Numbered from the stretch's first letter, positions 17,143 to 25,862 are shown. The stretch: DNA of 55,301 bases from Gammaproteobacteria bacterium (GCA_022825505.1 JAJDWR010000014.1:1-55301); one strand, 5' to 3'. Notes: a model not told the origin generated them from the sequence alone. Numbers and translations are program-made.

Positions 17143-18219
17143 ATGAGTGTAATGCCGGTCAAGGTAGGAATTGTCGGGCTCGGACGCTGGTCCAGAGTGC
17201 TCACCCGGGCCGCGGGCAAGTCCGATCGCTTTGAAATAGTTGCCGGTTACAGCCGGTCGGAGGAAAAGCGGCGCGCCTACGAACGGGACTTCGGCATTGC
17301 CCCGGTGCCCGAACTTTCGGGGATGCTGAAGGACCCGGACATCGCCGGCGTCATCCTCACCGTGCCGAACGAACAGCATCTGCCCGTGGCCGAGCAGGTC
17401 GCCCGCGCGGGCAAGCATGTCTATACGGAAAAGCCCATCGCCAATACCCTGGAGTCCGGTCTCGCGATCGAGGCGCTGCAGCAACGCTACGGCGTGCAGG
17501 TGATGGTGGGGCACAGCGCGCGGCTTCTGAAGGGCGTCCGCCTGATCCGCGAAGCCATGGACGCCGGTGAACTCGGCCGGGTGGTCTTCATGGAGGCGAA
17601 TTTTTCCAATGAGCGGGCGCTTGAGATCACGCCCGATACATGGCGCTGGTATCGCGACAAGGCCCCGGGCGGTCCGCTGTCCCAGTTGGCCATCCACCAG
17701 TTCGATACATTGCACTTCCTCGGAGGAGAGATCGAAGCGGTTTCCTCCGTCGCCTCCAAGCTTTCCCCGGTGGGGGCGGAGGTGGACGACCAGTCCATGA
17801 CGGTACTGAAGTTCGCCGACGGCAAGCTCGGCTACGTGGGTTCAAGCTGGACTTCGCCGGGCATTTTCTCCGTTCGGGTGTTCGGTCAGAAGGGCCTGAT
17901 GCATTATGAGCTGGATTTCGGCACCTGGGATACACCCGATAAACTGCACGAGACATCGTTGCTGTACATACAGCGGGGCAAGGACGGCTATGCGCGCAGA
18001 GAGGTGATCGAACTGCCCCGGGGAGACATGTTTCAGGACGAGCTGGAGATGTTTGCCGAGGTATGCGCAACCGGCGAGCCTGCCGAATTGACGGCCCGCA
18101 GCGGCAACGTAGCGCTGGCCGTGGTGAACGCCGCGCTGGTTTCCGTCGAGCGGGGCGGCGGCCTGATCGGACTTGAGGACGTCATGGCGGCGTCCCGGGC
18201 CAGGCTGGCGGCGGCGTGA
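17143..18219 (+). CDS. Gfo/Idh/MocA-family oxidoreductase
   Basis: This 358-residue NAD(P)-dependent sugar or inositol-type dehydrogenase has the Rossmann motif V-G-I-V-G-L-G-R-W at residues 8-16. The family E-K-P-I-A-N-T follows V-Y-T, and the C-terminal half has the usual beta sheet with D-D-Q-S-M-T-V-L-K-F and H-Q-F-D-T-L-H. The start ATG 17143 lies behind AGGAG; the frame extends to 17050 without support. It heads a rightward operon with a creatininase, a cupin, a hydroxyacid dehydrogenase and a TctC receptor, pointing to oxidation of an imported polyol or sugar-acid-like compound. The exact substrate is unknown. Confidence 0.9.
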   Translation: MSVMPVKVGIVGLGRWSRVLTRAAGKSDRFEIVAGYSRSEEKRRAYERDFGIAPVPELSGMLKDPDIAGVILTVPNEQHLPVAEQVARAGKHVYTEKPIANTLESGLAIEALQQRYGVQVMVGHSARLLKGVRLIREAMDAGELGRVVFMEANFSNERALEITPDTWRWYRDKAPGGPLSQLAIHQFDTLHFLGGEIEAVSSVASKLSPVGAEVDDQSMTVLKFADGKLGYVGSSWTSPGIFSVRVFGQKGLMHYELDFGTWDTPDKLHETSLLYIQRGKDGYARREVIELPRGDMFQDELEMFAEVCATGEPAELTARSGNVALAVVNAALVSVERGGGLIGLEDVMAASRARLAAA

Positions 18220-18259
18220 TGCGGCCTGGAATCGAGCGTCGTGCTCACGGAGCATTCAA

Positions 18260-19069
18260 ATGAGCGATCTGTCAACCCGGTATTTCATCGATCTCACACA
18301 GCCTGAGATCGCCGCACAATTGCGGCGCAATCCGCTGGTCATCTTTCCGGCCGGCAGCGTGGAGCAGCATGGCCCGCACTTGCCCACCGGCACCGATATC
18401 TACGCTGCCAATGTCGTTGCGCACGCGGTGGCGGAGAGAATGGACGGACTGGTGCTGCCCGGGGGTCCCTTGGGGGTCACCCCGATGCACGCGCCTTTCG
18501 AGGGCACCATCACGCTGACGCCGGAAACGTACATGCAGGTGGTTACTGAAACCTGCGTCTCCACGGCCCGCCACGGCGCGCGCCGCTGCCTGATCCTCAA
18601 CTGGCACGAAGGCAACATCCCGTCGCTGTCCATCGCCGCCGACGCGCTGCATCGGGAACACGGCATGTCGGTGGTGACCGTCCAGGCGTGTTACGTCGCC
18701 GCGGAACTGTTCGGCGAGGAATTCGGCGGCCTGACTCACGGCGGAGAAATCGAGGTCCTGGCGGTGCTGGCCTACCGTCCCGAGTTGGTTCACCTGGAGC
18801 GCATTGACTATTCCTCCAACGCGGAACGCGGTCAGGAGATGGACCGGCTGCGGCGCACGCACAGCTATCAGCCGGTGTTGACCGACATTCGCTCCATTGC
18901 GCCTACCGGCTGGTACGGTTCGCCGGAACATGCCACGGTAGCGAAGGCCCGGCGCATGCTGGACGGCGTCGCCGCCGCCATCGGCACCGAGGCAGCCGAA
19001 ATCTTTGCGCGGCTCGATGCCGTTCAGGGCGGTACGGCCGAAGTGCGCAGGTTGCAACAGGTCGGTTGA
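18260..19069 (+). CDS. Creatininase-family amidohydrolase
   Basis: This 269-residue protein has the metal ligands of the creatininase/FAPy-deformylase family: Glu and His in G-S-V-E-Q-H-G-P-H-L-P-T-G-T-D, His/Glu in L-N-W-H-E-G-N, and a further Glu in T-H-G-G-E-I-E. Family members open cyclic amides, deformylate pterin precursors or, in some operons, act on lactams or lactones. ATG 18260 follows CACGGAG; the longer frame to 18173 overlaps the previous gene. It is the second gene of the operon starting at 17143. The substrate cannot be assigned. Confidence 0.87.
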   Translation: MSDLSTRYFIDLTQPEIAAQLRRNPLVIFPAGSVEQHGPHLPTGTDIYAANVVAHAVAERMDGLVLPGGPLGVTPMHAPFEGTITLTPETYMQVVTETCVSTARHGARRCLILNWHEGNIPSLSIAADALHREHGMSVVTVQACYVAAELFGEEFGGLTHGGEIEVLAVLAYRPELVHLERIDYSSNAERGQEMDRLRRTHSYQPVLTDIRSIAPTGWYGSPEHATVAKARRMLDGVAAAIGTEAAEIFARLDAVQGGTAEVRRLQQVG

Positions 19070-19082
19070 ACGGGATCGCTCC

Positions 19083-19457
19083 ATGGCAATGATCGTTTCA
19101 GCGGGCGATGCAACGGAGCTTGATCTGCCCGGAAGAGTTTCCCGGGAGATTGTCTCGGGCGCCAGAGGGTCGAGCGCGGTGACGCTGCGATGGGTGGAAA
19201 TTCCGGTTGAAAGCGACGGCGGTCCGGGCCGGGGGCATCACTCGCATCCGGACTGCGAAGAGTGCATCCATGTCCTTTCCGGAGCGGGGCTGTTCTGCAC
19301 GGAGGAGGGCGAACGGCCGCTGCGTCCCGGCGATACCGTGCTGGTACCGCCGGGGGAGCGCCACCATACGCGCAACGTGGGCCGGGAACCGCTTGAGTTG
19401 CTGTGTTTTTTCCCGGTCGCCGAACTGGGCGCCGGGGAATGCGGCGGCCGGCGTTGA
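19083..19457 (+). CDS. Cupin-domain protein
   Basis: This 124-residue single-domain cupin has motif 1 as G-H-H-S-H-P-D-C-E-E-C-I-H-V-L-S-G and motif 2 as P-G-D-T-V-L-V-P-P-G-E-R-H-H-T-R-N, keeping the His and Glu metal ligands. Such small cupins act as isomerases, lyases or sugar-acid-binding proteins. It is 13 bases after the creatininase gene, and its stop overlaps a possible TTG start of the next gene. The enzymatic role is unknown. Confidence 0.85.
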   Translation: MAMIVSAGDATELDLPGRVSREIVSGARGSSAVTLRWVEIPVESDGGPGRGHHSHPDCEECIHVLSGAGLFCTEEGERPLRPGDTVLVPPGERHHTRNVGREPLELLCFFPVAELGAGECGGRR

Positions 19458-19477
19458 GCGAAGCGGCGGAAAGTCAA

Positions 19478-20461
19478 GTGGCGGATCTCGACGTACTTTG
19501 CCTGAGGCCCGAGGCGGACTTTCTCCGCGTCGGTGTCACGCCCCCGGGTGAACTGGACATCGCCTTCGTGGCGCCGGACGATCCTTCGGTACCGTCGCGC
19601 CTCAGGCACGCCGGGGCAGTGGTGATTCCCGCCGTCGGTCCGCCGATCCCCGGAACGTGGTTTGCAGACAGCACGGTGCAGTTGGCGCAGGTCACCGGCG
19701 CAGGGGTGGACCGCCTGGACGAAGCTGCAATGAAGGCGCACGGCATTCCGGTCGCCAACGTGCCGGGAGGCTCCAATTCAGCCCTGGCGGAGTATGCGCT
19801 GGCCTGCGCGCTTGTGTTGTTGCGACGCATTGGCTGGGCGGACCGGCAGATTCGGCGCGGCGAATACTCCGCTGCCCGGGCGCACATGCTGGCGGCCAAT
19901 GTGACGGGGCTGGAAGGTCTGACGGTGGGTGTCGTCGGTCTCGGGAATGTAGGGATGGCCGTGGCGGCCGCTTTCAAGCGGATGGGCAGCAGGATCGTGT
20001 ACAGCGATCCGGGTGTCGCGGATACGGTGGCGGCAGCCGAACTGGGCGCGAAGCCGCTGCCGATGTTTGAGCTGCTCGCCGATGCCGATGTCGTGACGTT
20101 GCACGTGCCTCTGGTCGCGGCGACAAGAAACATGATCGGCGCCGCCGAACTCGCTGTCATGAAGCGCACGGCGATATTGATCAATGCTGCCCGGGGCGGC
20201 GTGGTGGACGAGGCGGCACTGGCCGACGGCCTGTCGCGCGGCGAGATTGGCGGCGCCGCGGTGGACGTCTATGCGCAGGAGCCGCCGCAGGGGTCGCATC
20301 CGCTTTTGTCGCTTCAGGGTGAGGCAGCGGAAAGGCTGCTCCTCACGCCCCATGTCGCCGGCGTTACACGCCAGGCTTCCGCGTATCTCTTCAGCAGTGC
20401 ATGGGACAACGTGGTACGAGTTGTAGTGCGCGGCGAGTCACCCATGCACCGGGTATTTTAG
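19478..20461 (+). CDS. D-2-hydroxyacid dehydrogenase (phosphoglycerate dehydrogenase-like)
   Basis: This roughly 327-residue protein has an NAD-binding G-V-V-G-L-G-N-V-G motif and the catalytic set of the D-2-hydroxyacid dehydrogenases: Arg in N-A-A-R-G-G-V-V-D-E, Glu in Y-A-Q-E-P-P and His in T-P-H-V-A-G. Start choice is uncertain. GTG 19478 gives VADLDVL; TTG 19454, overlapping the cupin stop, would add eight residues. Frames upstream of that are inside the cupin gene. It probably reduces or oxidises a 2-oxo/2-hydroxy acid intermediate of the pathway encoded by this locus. Confidence 0.87.
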   Translation: MADLDVLCLRPEADFLRVGVTPPGELDIAFVAPDDPSVPSRLRHAGAVVIPAVGPPIPGTWFADSTVQLAQVTGAGVDRLDEAAMKAHGIPVANVPGGSNSALAEYALACALVLLRRIGWADRQIRRGEYSAARAHMLAANVTGLEGLTVGVVGLGNVGMAVAAAFKRMGSRIVYSDPGVADTVAAAELGAKPLPMFELLADADVVTLHVPLVAATRNMIGAAELAVMKRTAILINAARGGVVDEAALADGLSRGEIGGAAVDVYAQEPPQGSHPLLSLQGEAAERLLLTPHVAGVTRQASAYLFSSAWDNVVRVVVRGESPMHRVF

Positions 20462-20486
20462 GATCGTGGATTGCGGGAGGAACAGG

Positions 20487-21599
20487 ATGTCGATCCGTAA
20501 CATGACAGACGGAAGGCAATTCGCCGGCCGCGCCTGCGCCTGGCGGGTCTCAATGTTGGCGATAGCCGCGTTCGCGATATGGGTACCCGGCCATTCCCAG
20601 GAGTCGGCGCCTTACTACGAGGGCAAGACGGTCACGGTCTACGTGGGCCGTACGCCGGGAAGCGGCGCCGACCTTGCGGCACGTGTCTTTGCCCGGTTCT
20701 GGTCCGACTACATTCCCGGCGAACCCACCATCGTCGTGCGGAACCTGCCGGGCGGCGGGGGCACGCGCGTGTGGAACTACGGTGCGGAAGTCGCCGCGGC
20801 CGACGGCCTGCACGTGCTCTTCTCCCCCACCAATGGCGCCGCGGCCGTGTTGCAGGAGCCTGGACTGCGGGCCGATTTCTCCACCATGCCCTTCGTCGGC
20901 GGGCTGTTGAGCCCGAACATGGCGTATGTGCGCACCGACAGGGTAGAGCGTCCCGAGGATCTGCTGACGGCAGACGGCCTGCGTTTCGGCGGCCAGAATC
21001 CGGCGCTGCGTTTCGATCTGCTGGGCCGGCTGGCGCTGGATGCGCTGGGCGCCGAGTACCGCTATATCACCGGCTTTCAGGGCGCAGCGGATGTTTTCAA
21101 CGCCGTACGCCGCGGTGAGGTGGACATCCAGGTGGCTTCGCTGGGGCTCTATCGATTCTCCATCGAGCCCACGCTGGTAGCCGAGGGTCTGGCCATTCCC
21201 CTTTGGCACAACCCGTCCGCCGACACCGCAGGCAACGTAACTCCCCTGGAAGTGGCCGCGGATATTCCAAGCTACATGGATTTCTACCGCCAGGTGACCG
21301 GAACCGAACCCTCCGGTGAATTCTACGAGCTATACAAGTGGATCCTGCCGAGGGTGAACAACATCGTCTACGCTGCGCTGCTGCCGCCGGGTACGCCGCA
21401 AGCACAGGTGAACGTGCTGCGCGACAGCTTTGTCCAGGTGACACTCGATCCTGAATACCAGGCGGAAGAGGAGACGATGTACGGATTCAGCCTGCCCCTG
21501 ATCGGCGCGGAGGAGGGCACCGAGATTCTCAACAGCCTGTATGATGTGCCCGCAGACATTGCGGCCTTTCTGGCCGCCTATGTAGACGAAGTCCGCTGA
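20487..21599 (+). CDS. TctC/Bug-family solute-binding protein
   Basis: This 370-residue periplasmic receptor has a Sec signal (V-S-M-L-A-I-A-A-F-A-I-W-V-P-G-H-S-Q) and Bug-family hallmarks: Y-Y-E-G-K-T-V-T-V-Y-V-G, G-S-G-A-D-L-A-A-R-V-F-A-R, and N-L-P-G-G-G-G-T-R-V-W-N. It delivers carboxylated solutes to a TctAB permease. GGGAGGAACAGG precedes ATG 20487. It ends the rightward operon; the probable permease is the fused TctAB at 27733-29703, more than 6 kb away. It is somewhat longer than usual Bug proteins (about 325 residues). Confidence 0.9.
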   Translation: MSIRNMTDGRQFAGRACAWRVSMLAIAAFAIWVPGHSQESAPYYEGKTVTVYVGRTPGSGADLAARVFARFWSDYIPGEPTIVVRNLPGGGGTRVWNYGAEVAAADGLHVLFSPTNGAAAVLQEPGLRADFSTMPFVGGLLSPNMAYVRTDRVERPEDLLTADGLRFGGQNPALRFDLLGRLALDALGAEYRYITGFQGAADVFNAVRRGEVDIQVASLGLYRFSIEPTLVAEGLAIPLWHNPSADTAGNVTPLEVAADIPSYMDFYRQVTGTEPSGEFYELYKWILPRVNNIVYAALLPPGTPQAQVNVLRDSFVQVTLDPEYQAEEETMYGFSLPLIGAEEGTEILNSLYDVPADIAAFLAAYVDEVR

Positions 21600-21616
21600 G
21601 GTTCGGGTAGCGGCCG

Positions 21617-22081
21617 TTATTCCTGTTCCCGGGCCCGGCGGGCCCGTTCGCGGCGCTCCGCTTCGATGGCGTTCGCATCCTCGACGTTCGGGGCATGGTA
21701 TTCGCTGCCGTCCGACCTGACGATTCTCACCATCCACATGGCGTTGTCGCCGGACAACGCCGGGTGGCCCACGGCTGCAATGACCTCACCCTGCCGGAAC
21801 ATGTCGTCCGTCCATCCCCGCCGGGCCAGGGACAGCTTGCCTGCCGCTTCAACGGTCCATTGCTCGACACCGCCGTTTTCGGTGGTGACATCGATGTAGA
21901 CCCGAGCGTGCGGGTTGACCAGCTCCATGCCGGCGAATGCGCCTTCTATGGTCCGGGTATCTCCGGGGTCGTAAACCGCGACAAATGCATGATGGGCAAG
22001 TGAACCCGAGGGCAGCAGCGCGCAGATCAGCAAGGGTATGCAGATAGACGCAGGTGATTTCCGTCGGACAGGGAATGGCAT
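21617..22081 (-). CDS. Secreted DUF6152-family protein
   Basis: This 154-residue protein has a signal peptide ending L-P-S-G-S-L-A and a predicted mature N-terminus His-His-Ala-Phe. DUF6152 features are I-E-G-A-F-A-G-M-E-L-V-N-P-H-A-R-V-Y-I-D-V, V-E-Q-W-T-V-E-A-A-G-K, and L-A-R-R-G-W-T. The C-terminal tail is very Glu/Arg-rich (E-R-R-E-R-A-R-R-A-R-E). It is only six bases downstream of the partner-domain gene at 22088-22876. The function is unknown. Confidence 0.85.
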   Translation of the reverse strand: MPFPVRRKSPASICIPLLICALLPSGSLAHHAFVAVYDPGDTRTIEGAFAGMELVNPHARVYIDVTTENGGVEQWTVEAAGKLSLARRGWTDDMFRQGEVIAAVGHPALSGDNAMWMVRIVRSDGSEYHAPNVEDANAIEAERRERARRAREQE

Positions 22082-22087
22082 GTTGCT

Positions 22088-22876
22088 CTACTCTCCGGGT
22101 ATGACGCAGTCTTCGTAGGGATAGATTTCCTCGCCGGGAGCCCAGCCCCAGGCACGCGCCATGACCAGCGGCGTGACGAACGTTGCCGGATCCGAAAAAG
22201 TGACTTCCACCTCGAGACGGCTGCCGTCGGCCGACCTGACATACCGTTCGACAGCGGTAAGCCCGTCGCTGTGGACGAAGCCGGTATTGGAGTGATCCGC
22301 GGCCACCCCGATCGACTCGACCACGAGGGTATCGCCTTCGTAGTACCCGACCGAATATCCCAGCAATCTCGGCGCGGGATTCTCCGGCAGCGCGCGGCCG
22401 TCGGTGTAAATCGTGCGCCGTGCCGTCCATTCGGAATAGTACAGTTCGACCCGGTCATCGAACTGCGTGAGTTCCATGGCGTGGGGCGCCAGTATCTGGC
22501 GAGTGAATCCCCACGGTTCGCACCGGGTCAGTGACGGACTGGTGGCGGGGTCGAAGGGGTAGTCGGCAAGGGCCTCTTCCGTCAGGTGGCCCGGTATGTA
22601 TTCGGTAGAGTTGAAGCGTTGGGCCACCCGCCGCAACTCGGCGTAGGAACGGTCCAGATTGTCGGGATCGTCGAGGAGTTGCGTGAGGTAGTCCCGGGCG
22701 GCGACCGTGCAGCCGACGTGGCAGAAATTGTCCTCGGCCCTCGCGGGCGGATCGCTCCACATGCCGCTGAGGTCGGGCGCACCGTCCGGCGCCTGCGCCT
22801 GCGCCTGAGGCCCCATCGCGGGACAGGCGAGCACCGCAAATATCGTGACCGTGCGGGCGAATCTCCGTGTCGTCAT
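22088..22876 (-). CDS. Secreted DUF6152-partner protein
   Basis: This 262-residue protein has a signal peptide ending G-P-Q-A-Q-A-Q. A short D-L-S-G-M-W-S opening is followed by C-H-V-G-C, and the core repeats the partner-domain pattern: S-L-T-R-C-E-P-W-G, I-Y-T-D-G-R-A-L-P, L-G-Y-S-V-G-Y-Y-E-G-D-T-L-V-V-E, V-E-R-Y-V-R-S-A-D-G-S-R-L-E-V and a final D-C. A 554-codon frame continuing upstream reads the neighbouring gene out of frame and was discarded. The next gene downstream is a DUF6152 gene at six bases; the next upstream is a second partner-type gene. Confidence 0.8.
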   Translation of the reverse strand: MTTRRFARTVTIFAVLACPAMGPQAQAQAPDGAPDLSGMWSDPPARAEDNFCHVGCTVAARDYLTQLLDDPDNLDRSYAELRRVAQRFNSTEYIPGHLTEEALADYPFDPATSPSLTRCEPWGFTRQILAPHAMELTQFDDRVELYYSEWTARRTIYTDGRALPENPAPRLLGYSVGYYEGDTLVVESIGVAADHSNTGFVHSDGLTAVERYVRSADGSRLEVEVTFSDPATFVTPLVMARAWGWAPGEEIYPYEDCVIPGE

Positions 22877-22944
22877 GCTATTGCGCTCGGTTGGAACCCC
22901 CCGGCCTGATTGTTTGGTTTCGCCCGCCAGGTCATCGGTCGCGC

Positions 22945-23739
22945 CTATTCCTCGCCGTCTTCCAGAAAACTCTCGAAGGCGCTGAAATCCAGGTAGTCGC
23001 CCGAGCAACTGATCTCGCTCAGTTCCCAGTGCAACGGCGCAAGGCGGTAGTAGAGAGTCTCGGCGACCCACGGTTCGGCCAGCGCGACCGGATCCTCCAG
23101 CGTGATGTCGATCTCCAGGTTGAGCAGATCGATCCGGCGGAACACTTCCGTCACCTTGAACTGGTCGCTGTGCTGGTAGCCCGACCGGTCCATCCAGGTG
23201 CGCTCGTCGATGCCCACCGTCGTGACGATAAACGTGGTGTCGTCCTCCCAGTGCCCGATGGAATGGCCCATCCACAGGGCCACCGGATCCTCGGGATGCT
23301 CGCGCCCGTCGGTGAAGATTCGCCGGATCGTGTGATCGTACTCGTAGAGCATGATCATCTGCGTATCCGTATAGACGACTTCGAATGGATAGGGATGGAA
23401 GTATACGCGGGGCGTGCCGGGCGGATAGCAACGGGTGAGAACCGGATCGTTGGTCTCCGCAAGCGAGAAGCCGCCGGCGTTGGAATTCCTGGAAGTCGCG
23501 AAGCGTTCTTCGCCCCAGGCGGTCAGTCGAGGCGGGTCCGGGGTCCACGTGGCGCCGCTGCCGAATGTGCCCTCGGGCCTGATGCGGGTCCATACGCCGG
23601 TCAGGTCGCGAGCCGGCGCCGGACCGTTTTCCAGGGGCTCCGCGTTGACCGGGCTGCCCGTCCCGAACTGCGCATTCGCAACGCCCGAAAATCCGAGCAT
23701 TGCGATCATGACGAGGATCGAACAGCTTGTCCGTTCCAT
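22945..23739 (-). CDS. Secreted DUF6152-partner protein
   Basis: This 264-residue protein has a signal peptide (I-A-M-L-G-F-S-G-V-A-N-A-Q) and the partner-domain pattern: D-L-T-G-V-W-T, D-P-V-L-T-R-C-Y-P-P-G-T-P-R, R-R-I-F-T-D-G-R-E-H, M-G-H-S-I-G-H-W-E-D-D-T-T-F-I-V-T-T and V-F-R-R-I-D-L-L-N-L. It differs from the other copies in the C-terminal third, which ends in acidic residues. GGAGG lies ahead of ATG 23739. It is followed by another partner gene and then a DUF6152 gene, all read leftward, and is preceded 80 bases upstream by the DUF6152 gene at 23820-24209. Confidence 0.8.
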   Translation of the reverse strand: MERTSCSILVMIAMLGFSGVANAQFGTGSPVNAEPLENGPAPARDLTGVWTRIRPEGTFGSGATWTPDPPRLTAWGEERFATSRNSNAGGFSLAETNDPVLTRCYPPGTPRVYFHPYPFEVVYTDTQMIMLYEYDHTIRRIFTDGREHPEDPVALWMGHSIGHWEDDTTFIVTTVGIDERTWMDRSGYQHSDQFKVTEVFRRIDLLNLEIDITLEDPVALAEPWVAETLYYRLAPLHWELSEISCSGDYLDFSAFESFLEDGEE

Positions 23740-23819
23740 GGCCTACCTCCACGAAGGGTTGTTCAGTTGTACGGCCGGTGCCGCGACCAACCGATCATCG
23801 CGTATCGGCGACCGCGGCG

Positions 23820-24209
23820 CTAGCGTGTGGGCGCGTCCAGCACTTCCCAGAGCGGGATTGCCTGTCCGTCGGGCATGATGATTTCGTTGATCGCCACGGA
23901 ATGTCCGCCGCCGCGTCCGAGACGCCCGCTGATCTGAATCCGGTCTCCCGCCTGCAGCGTATTCTTGGTCCAACCGCCGCGGGCGAGCTTGTTGGGGGCC
24001 GTCAGCTCGCCCTGCCACTGCTCGATTTCGCCCGCCTCGTTGGTGACGTCGAAATAAATCTGCACATGCGGATTGACGAATCTGAATTCCGTCACGGTAG
24101 CCTCGACCGTCACGATGTCCGTGGAATAGGCTGCACGGCCGTGATGGGCGAAGGCGGAAGCCGTGGCCAGAGCGGCGGTCAACAGGCAAATGACGATTTT
24201 CAGTTTCAT
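23820..24209 (-). CDS. Secreted DUF6152-family protein
   Basis: This 129-residue protein has a signal peptide ending A-T-A-S-A-F-A and a predicted mature start His-His-Gly-Arg. The domain is close to consensus: V-E-A-T-V-T-E-F-R-F-V-N-P-H-V-Q-I-Y-F-D-V, I-E-Q-W-Q-G-E-L-T-A, L-A-R-G-G-W-T and L-Q-A-G-D-R-I-Q-I-S-G. I chose ATG 24209 (MKLKIV) over 24227 because it gives a normal signal peptide. It is first in a four-gene leftward series of DUF6152 and partner genes ending at 21617. Confidence 0.87.
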   Translation of the reverse strand: MKLKIVICLLTAALATASAFAHHGRAAYSTDIVTVEATVTEFRFVNPHVQIYFDVTNEAGEIEQWQGELTAPNKLARGGWTKNTLQAGDRIQISGRLGRGGGHSVAINEIIMPDGQAIPLWEVLDAPTR

Positions 24210-24298
24210 TCGCGTCTCCGGGAGCAATGCGCTGTCGTGAGTTTTTCGCTTTTCATTCCAATTCTATCCAGTTGGCCGCCCTGCGGCCGCGGCCGTGT

Positions 24299-24619
24299 TC
24301 AAATGGCGGCGCCATCCCTCAGGAAGAAACTCAGAATCCCGACCGTCAACGCGTTGGCGGCGATGATGATGCCCGCCACGATGACGATGAACCGAGTCAT
24401 GGCAGCTTGGCTGGCGTGGTTGCTGGCCTGCAAATCGGACCTCAGAGCGTCAATGCGCGTGTCCAGCCTCGCGACCGCGGCGTCGAAGTGCTCTACTGTC
24501 ACGAATTTTCCGGTTAACTTGTCCACGGCTTCCACGATGGCGTCGGCCTGCTCCGCCTCGACGCCCGCGGCCTTCAGCCTGCGGGCAACGGAAAGTGTAT
24601 CAGATGCTGTACTGGACAT
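24299..24619 (-). CDS. Coiled-coil membrane-anchored protein (DUF1640-like)
   Basis: This 106-residue protein starts at ATG 24619 with GGAG upstream. Residues 6-50 form a helical region (R-R-L-K-A-A-G-V-E-A-E-Q-A-D-A-I-V-E-A-V), followed by a heptad-like coiled coil (D-T-R-I-D-A-L-R-S-D-L-Q-A) and a single C-terminal transmembrane helix from about residue 75 to 97. The layout resembles DUF1640/CCDC90-type small proteins, often found as accessory genes. The function is unknown. It sits just downstream of the RES-Xre pair. Confidence 0.72.
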   Translation of the reverse strand: MSSTASDTLSVARRLKAAGVEAEQADAIVEAVDKLTGKFVTVEHFDAAVARLDTRIDALRSDLQASNHASQAAMTRFIVIVAGIIIAANALTVGILSFFLRDGAAI

Positions 24620-24778
24620 TGTGGATTCTCCTGTGGCGCTGGACACGGGCGATGGCCCGTCGATCCAGCAAGGCGTCAGGATAGCCACCGGAGCGCGGAA
24701 CGGTAGTCTTGTTTCTGGCGTGAATCGGCAGAAATGGCTTGTGCGCGGCGCGGGTCCGGCAACCGCTCGAAGCACGCC

Positions 24779-25474
24779 CTACGCCGCCCGATAGGCCGGC
24801 GAGAAGTCTCTCACCTCGCTGATTGTCAGCACCCTGTGAATGGTTGCGCCGTTCCAGCAATAGCGGTACAGCGCGCCCAGATCCGGGACCGATACGGCGT
24901 CCGGCCGGAATATCCCGATGCATTCGCCTCCCGGGCGCCTGGCGCTGGAATACAGCAGGCCCCAGGCGCCGGCGGATCGACGTTCGCGGCCGAATGCCTG
25001 GCAGACTGGCCAGGTTTCGACGGCCTCCTGGCGAAGATGTTCGAAGGCGGCGCCTCGCAAGTCCTCCAGCGGTTTCGCCACCTTGCCCACGTAGCTCCGC
25101 ATCGAGAATTCGATGGGACCCTCTGCGGTTGCCCGAAGGTGCCGCTCGGAGTGGAAAACCGTCTCCGCGATCGCGGTTTCCGTGTCGAGGGCGGCGTAGA
25201 GCATTCCGTAGGCGCCATCGCTGAACCTGCTGGGTTGGCCCAACGCCCTGAATGGCGCAAGTCGTACAGCCGCCCCGGATTGCCGGGGAATCGGTGGCCA
25301 GGGCCCGGCGAGTGCGTCGTTGGCTATTGCCGCGACTTCCCGGGCCGCCGCGCGGTCTTCGCGGTTGGCGAACAGCTCCGTTAGCGGCCTGCGATCCGGG
25401 TTGGCGCGGACAACCCGCGTCCACTTTCGGCGGACCGCGAGGAGGGTGGGCGACGGCGCGGGCATTTCAGGCAT
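24779..25474 (-). CDS. RES-domain toxin
   Basis: This 231-residue protein has the RES-domain pattern: an Arg in V-R-L-A-P-F, then G-A-Y-G-M-L-Y-A-A-L-D-T-E-T-A-I-A-E-T, and W-G-L-L-Y-S-S-A-R-R-P-G-G-E with the conserved Ser. RES toxins deplete NAD+ in the cell. It overlaps the upstream Xre-type antitoxin gene by eight bases, the standard order for this module (antitoxin, then toxin). All the expected Arg, Glu and Ser positions appear present, so the toxin looks intact. Confidence 0.87.
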   Translation of the reverse strand: MPEMPAPSPTLLAVRRKWTRVVRANPDRRPLTELFANREDRAAAREVAAIANDALAGPWPPIPRQSGAAVRLAPFRALGQPSRFSDGAYGMLYAALDTETAIAETVFHSERHLRATAEGPIEFSMRSYVGKVAKPLEDLRGAAFEHLRQEAVETWPVCQAFGRERRSAGAWGLLYSSARRPGGECIGIFRPDAVSVPDLGALYRYCWNGATIHRVLTISEVRDFSPAYRAA

Positions 25475-25862
25475 TCCAGGATTCGAGCAGCCGCCGGACC
25501 TGGTAGAGATGCTCCACCCGCCCCATCAGCATGACTTCGAGCGCCGATCGGCCTTCAAGGGCCGCGTTGGGGCGCTTCACCCAGGCATTGGCCCGCTCGG
25601 GCACCGGCAGCAACAGGTGGGAGGCCTCCCGGATGCCTATCAACACGCTGATCCGCTCCAGGGTGTCGTGGGGGAGATGAACCACCTGACCGGACCGCCA
25701 GCGATAGAAGGTTCGCTCGCTGGGTTGGCCGAGGAGCGTGATCTGCTGCTGCCGGCTCAAACTCCATTCGGTCGCGAGACGGAAGAACATCTTGAGGCCG
25801 ACGGTGTTCATGCGGGAGCGATCATCGATGCTTGCCCGCGTCTCCAACGAACTGGTACCCAT
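25467..25862 (-). CDS. Xre/MbcA/ParS-type antitoxin
   Basis: This 131-residue protein has an N-terminal helical DNA-binding part (L-S-R-Q-Q-Q-I-T-L-L-G-Q-P-S-E-R-T-F-Y-R-W) and a C-terminal toxin-binding part (L-E-R-I-S-V-L-I-G-I, R-P-N-A-A-L-E-G-R-S-A-L-E-V-M). The N-A-A-L-E-G-R-S-A-L-E segment is the hallmark of DUF2384 antitoxins that pair with RES toxins. ATG 25862 has CAGGAAGAA immediately upstream; a longer frame to 26045 is not supported. An inverted repeat just upstream (25874-25897) may be its operator. Confidence 0.87.
   Translation of the reverse strand: MGTSSLETRASIDDRSRMNTVGLKMFFRLATEWSLSRQQQITLLGQPSERTFYRWRSGQVVHLPHDTLERISVLIGIREASHLLLPVPERANAWVKRPNAALEGRSALEVMLMGRVEHLYQVRRLLESWNA

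Noticed and set aside
22877..23752. N-terminal extension of the partner-domain protein at 22088 to 554 residues
   Set aside because: It reads the real gene at 22945-23739 out of frame; a signal peptide begins at ATG 22876.
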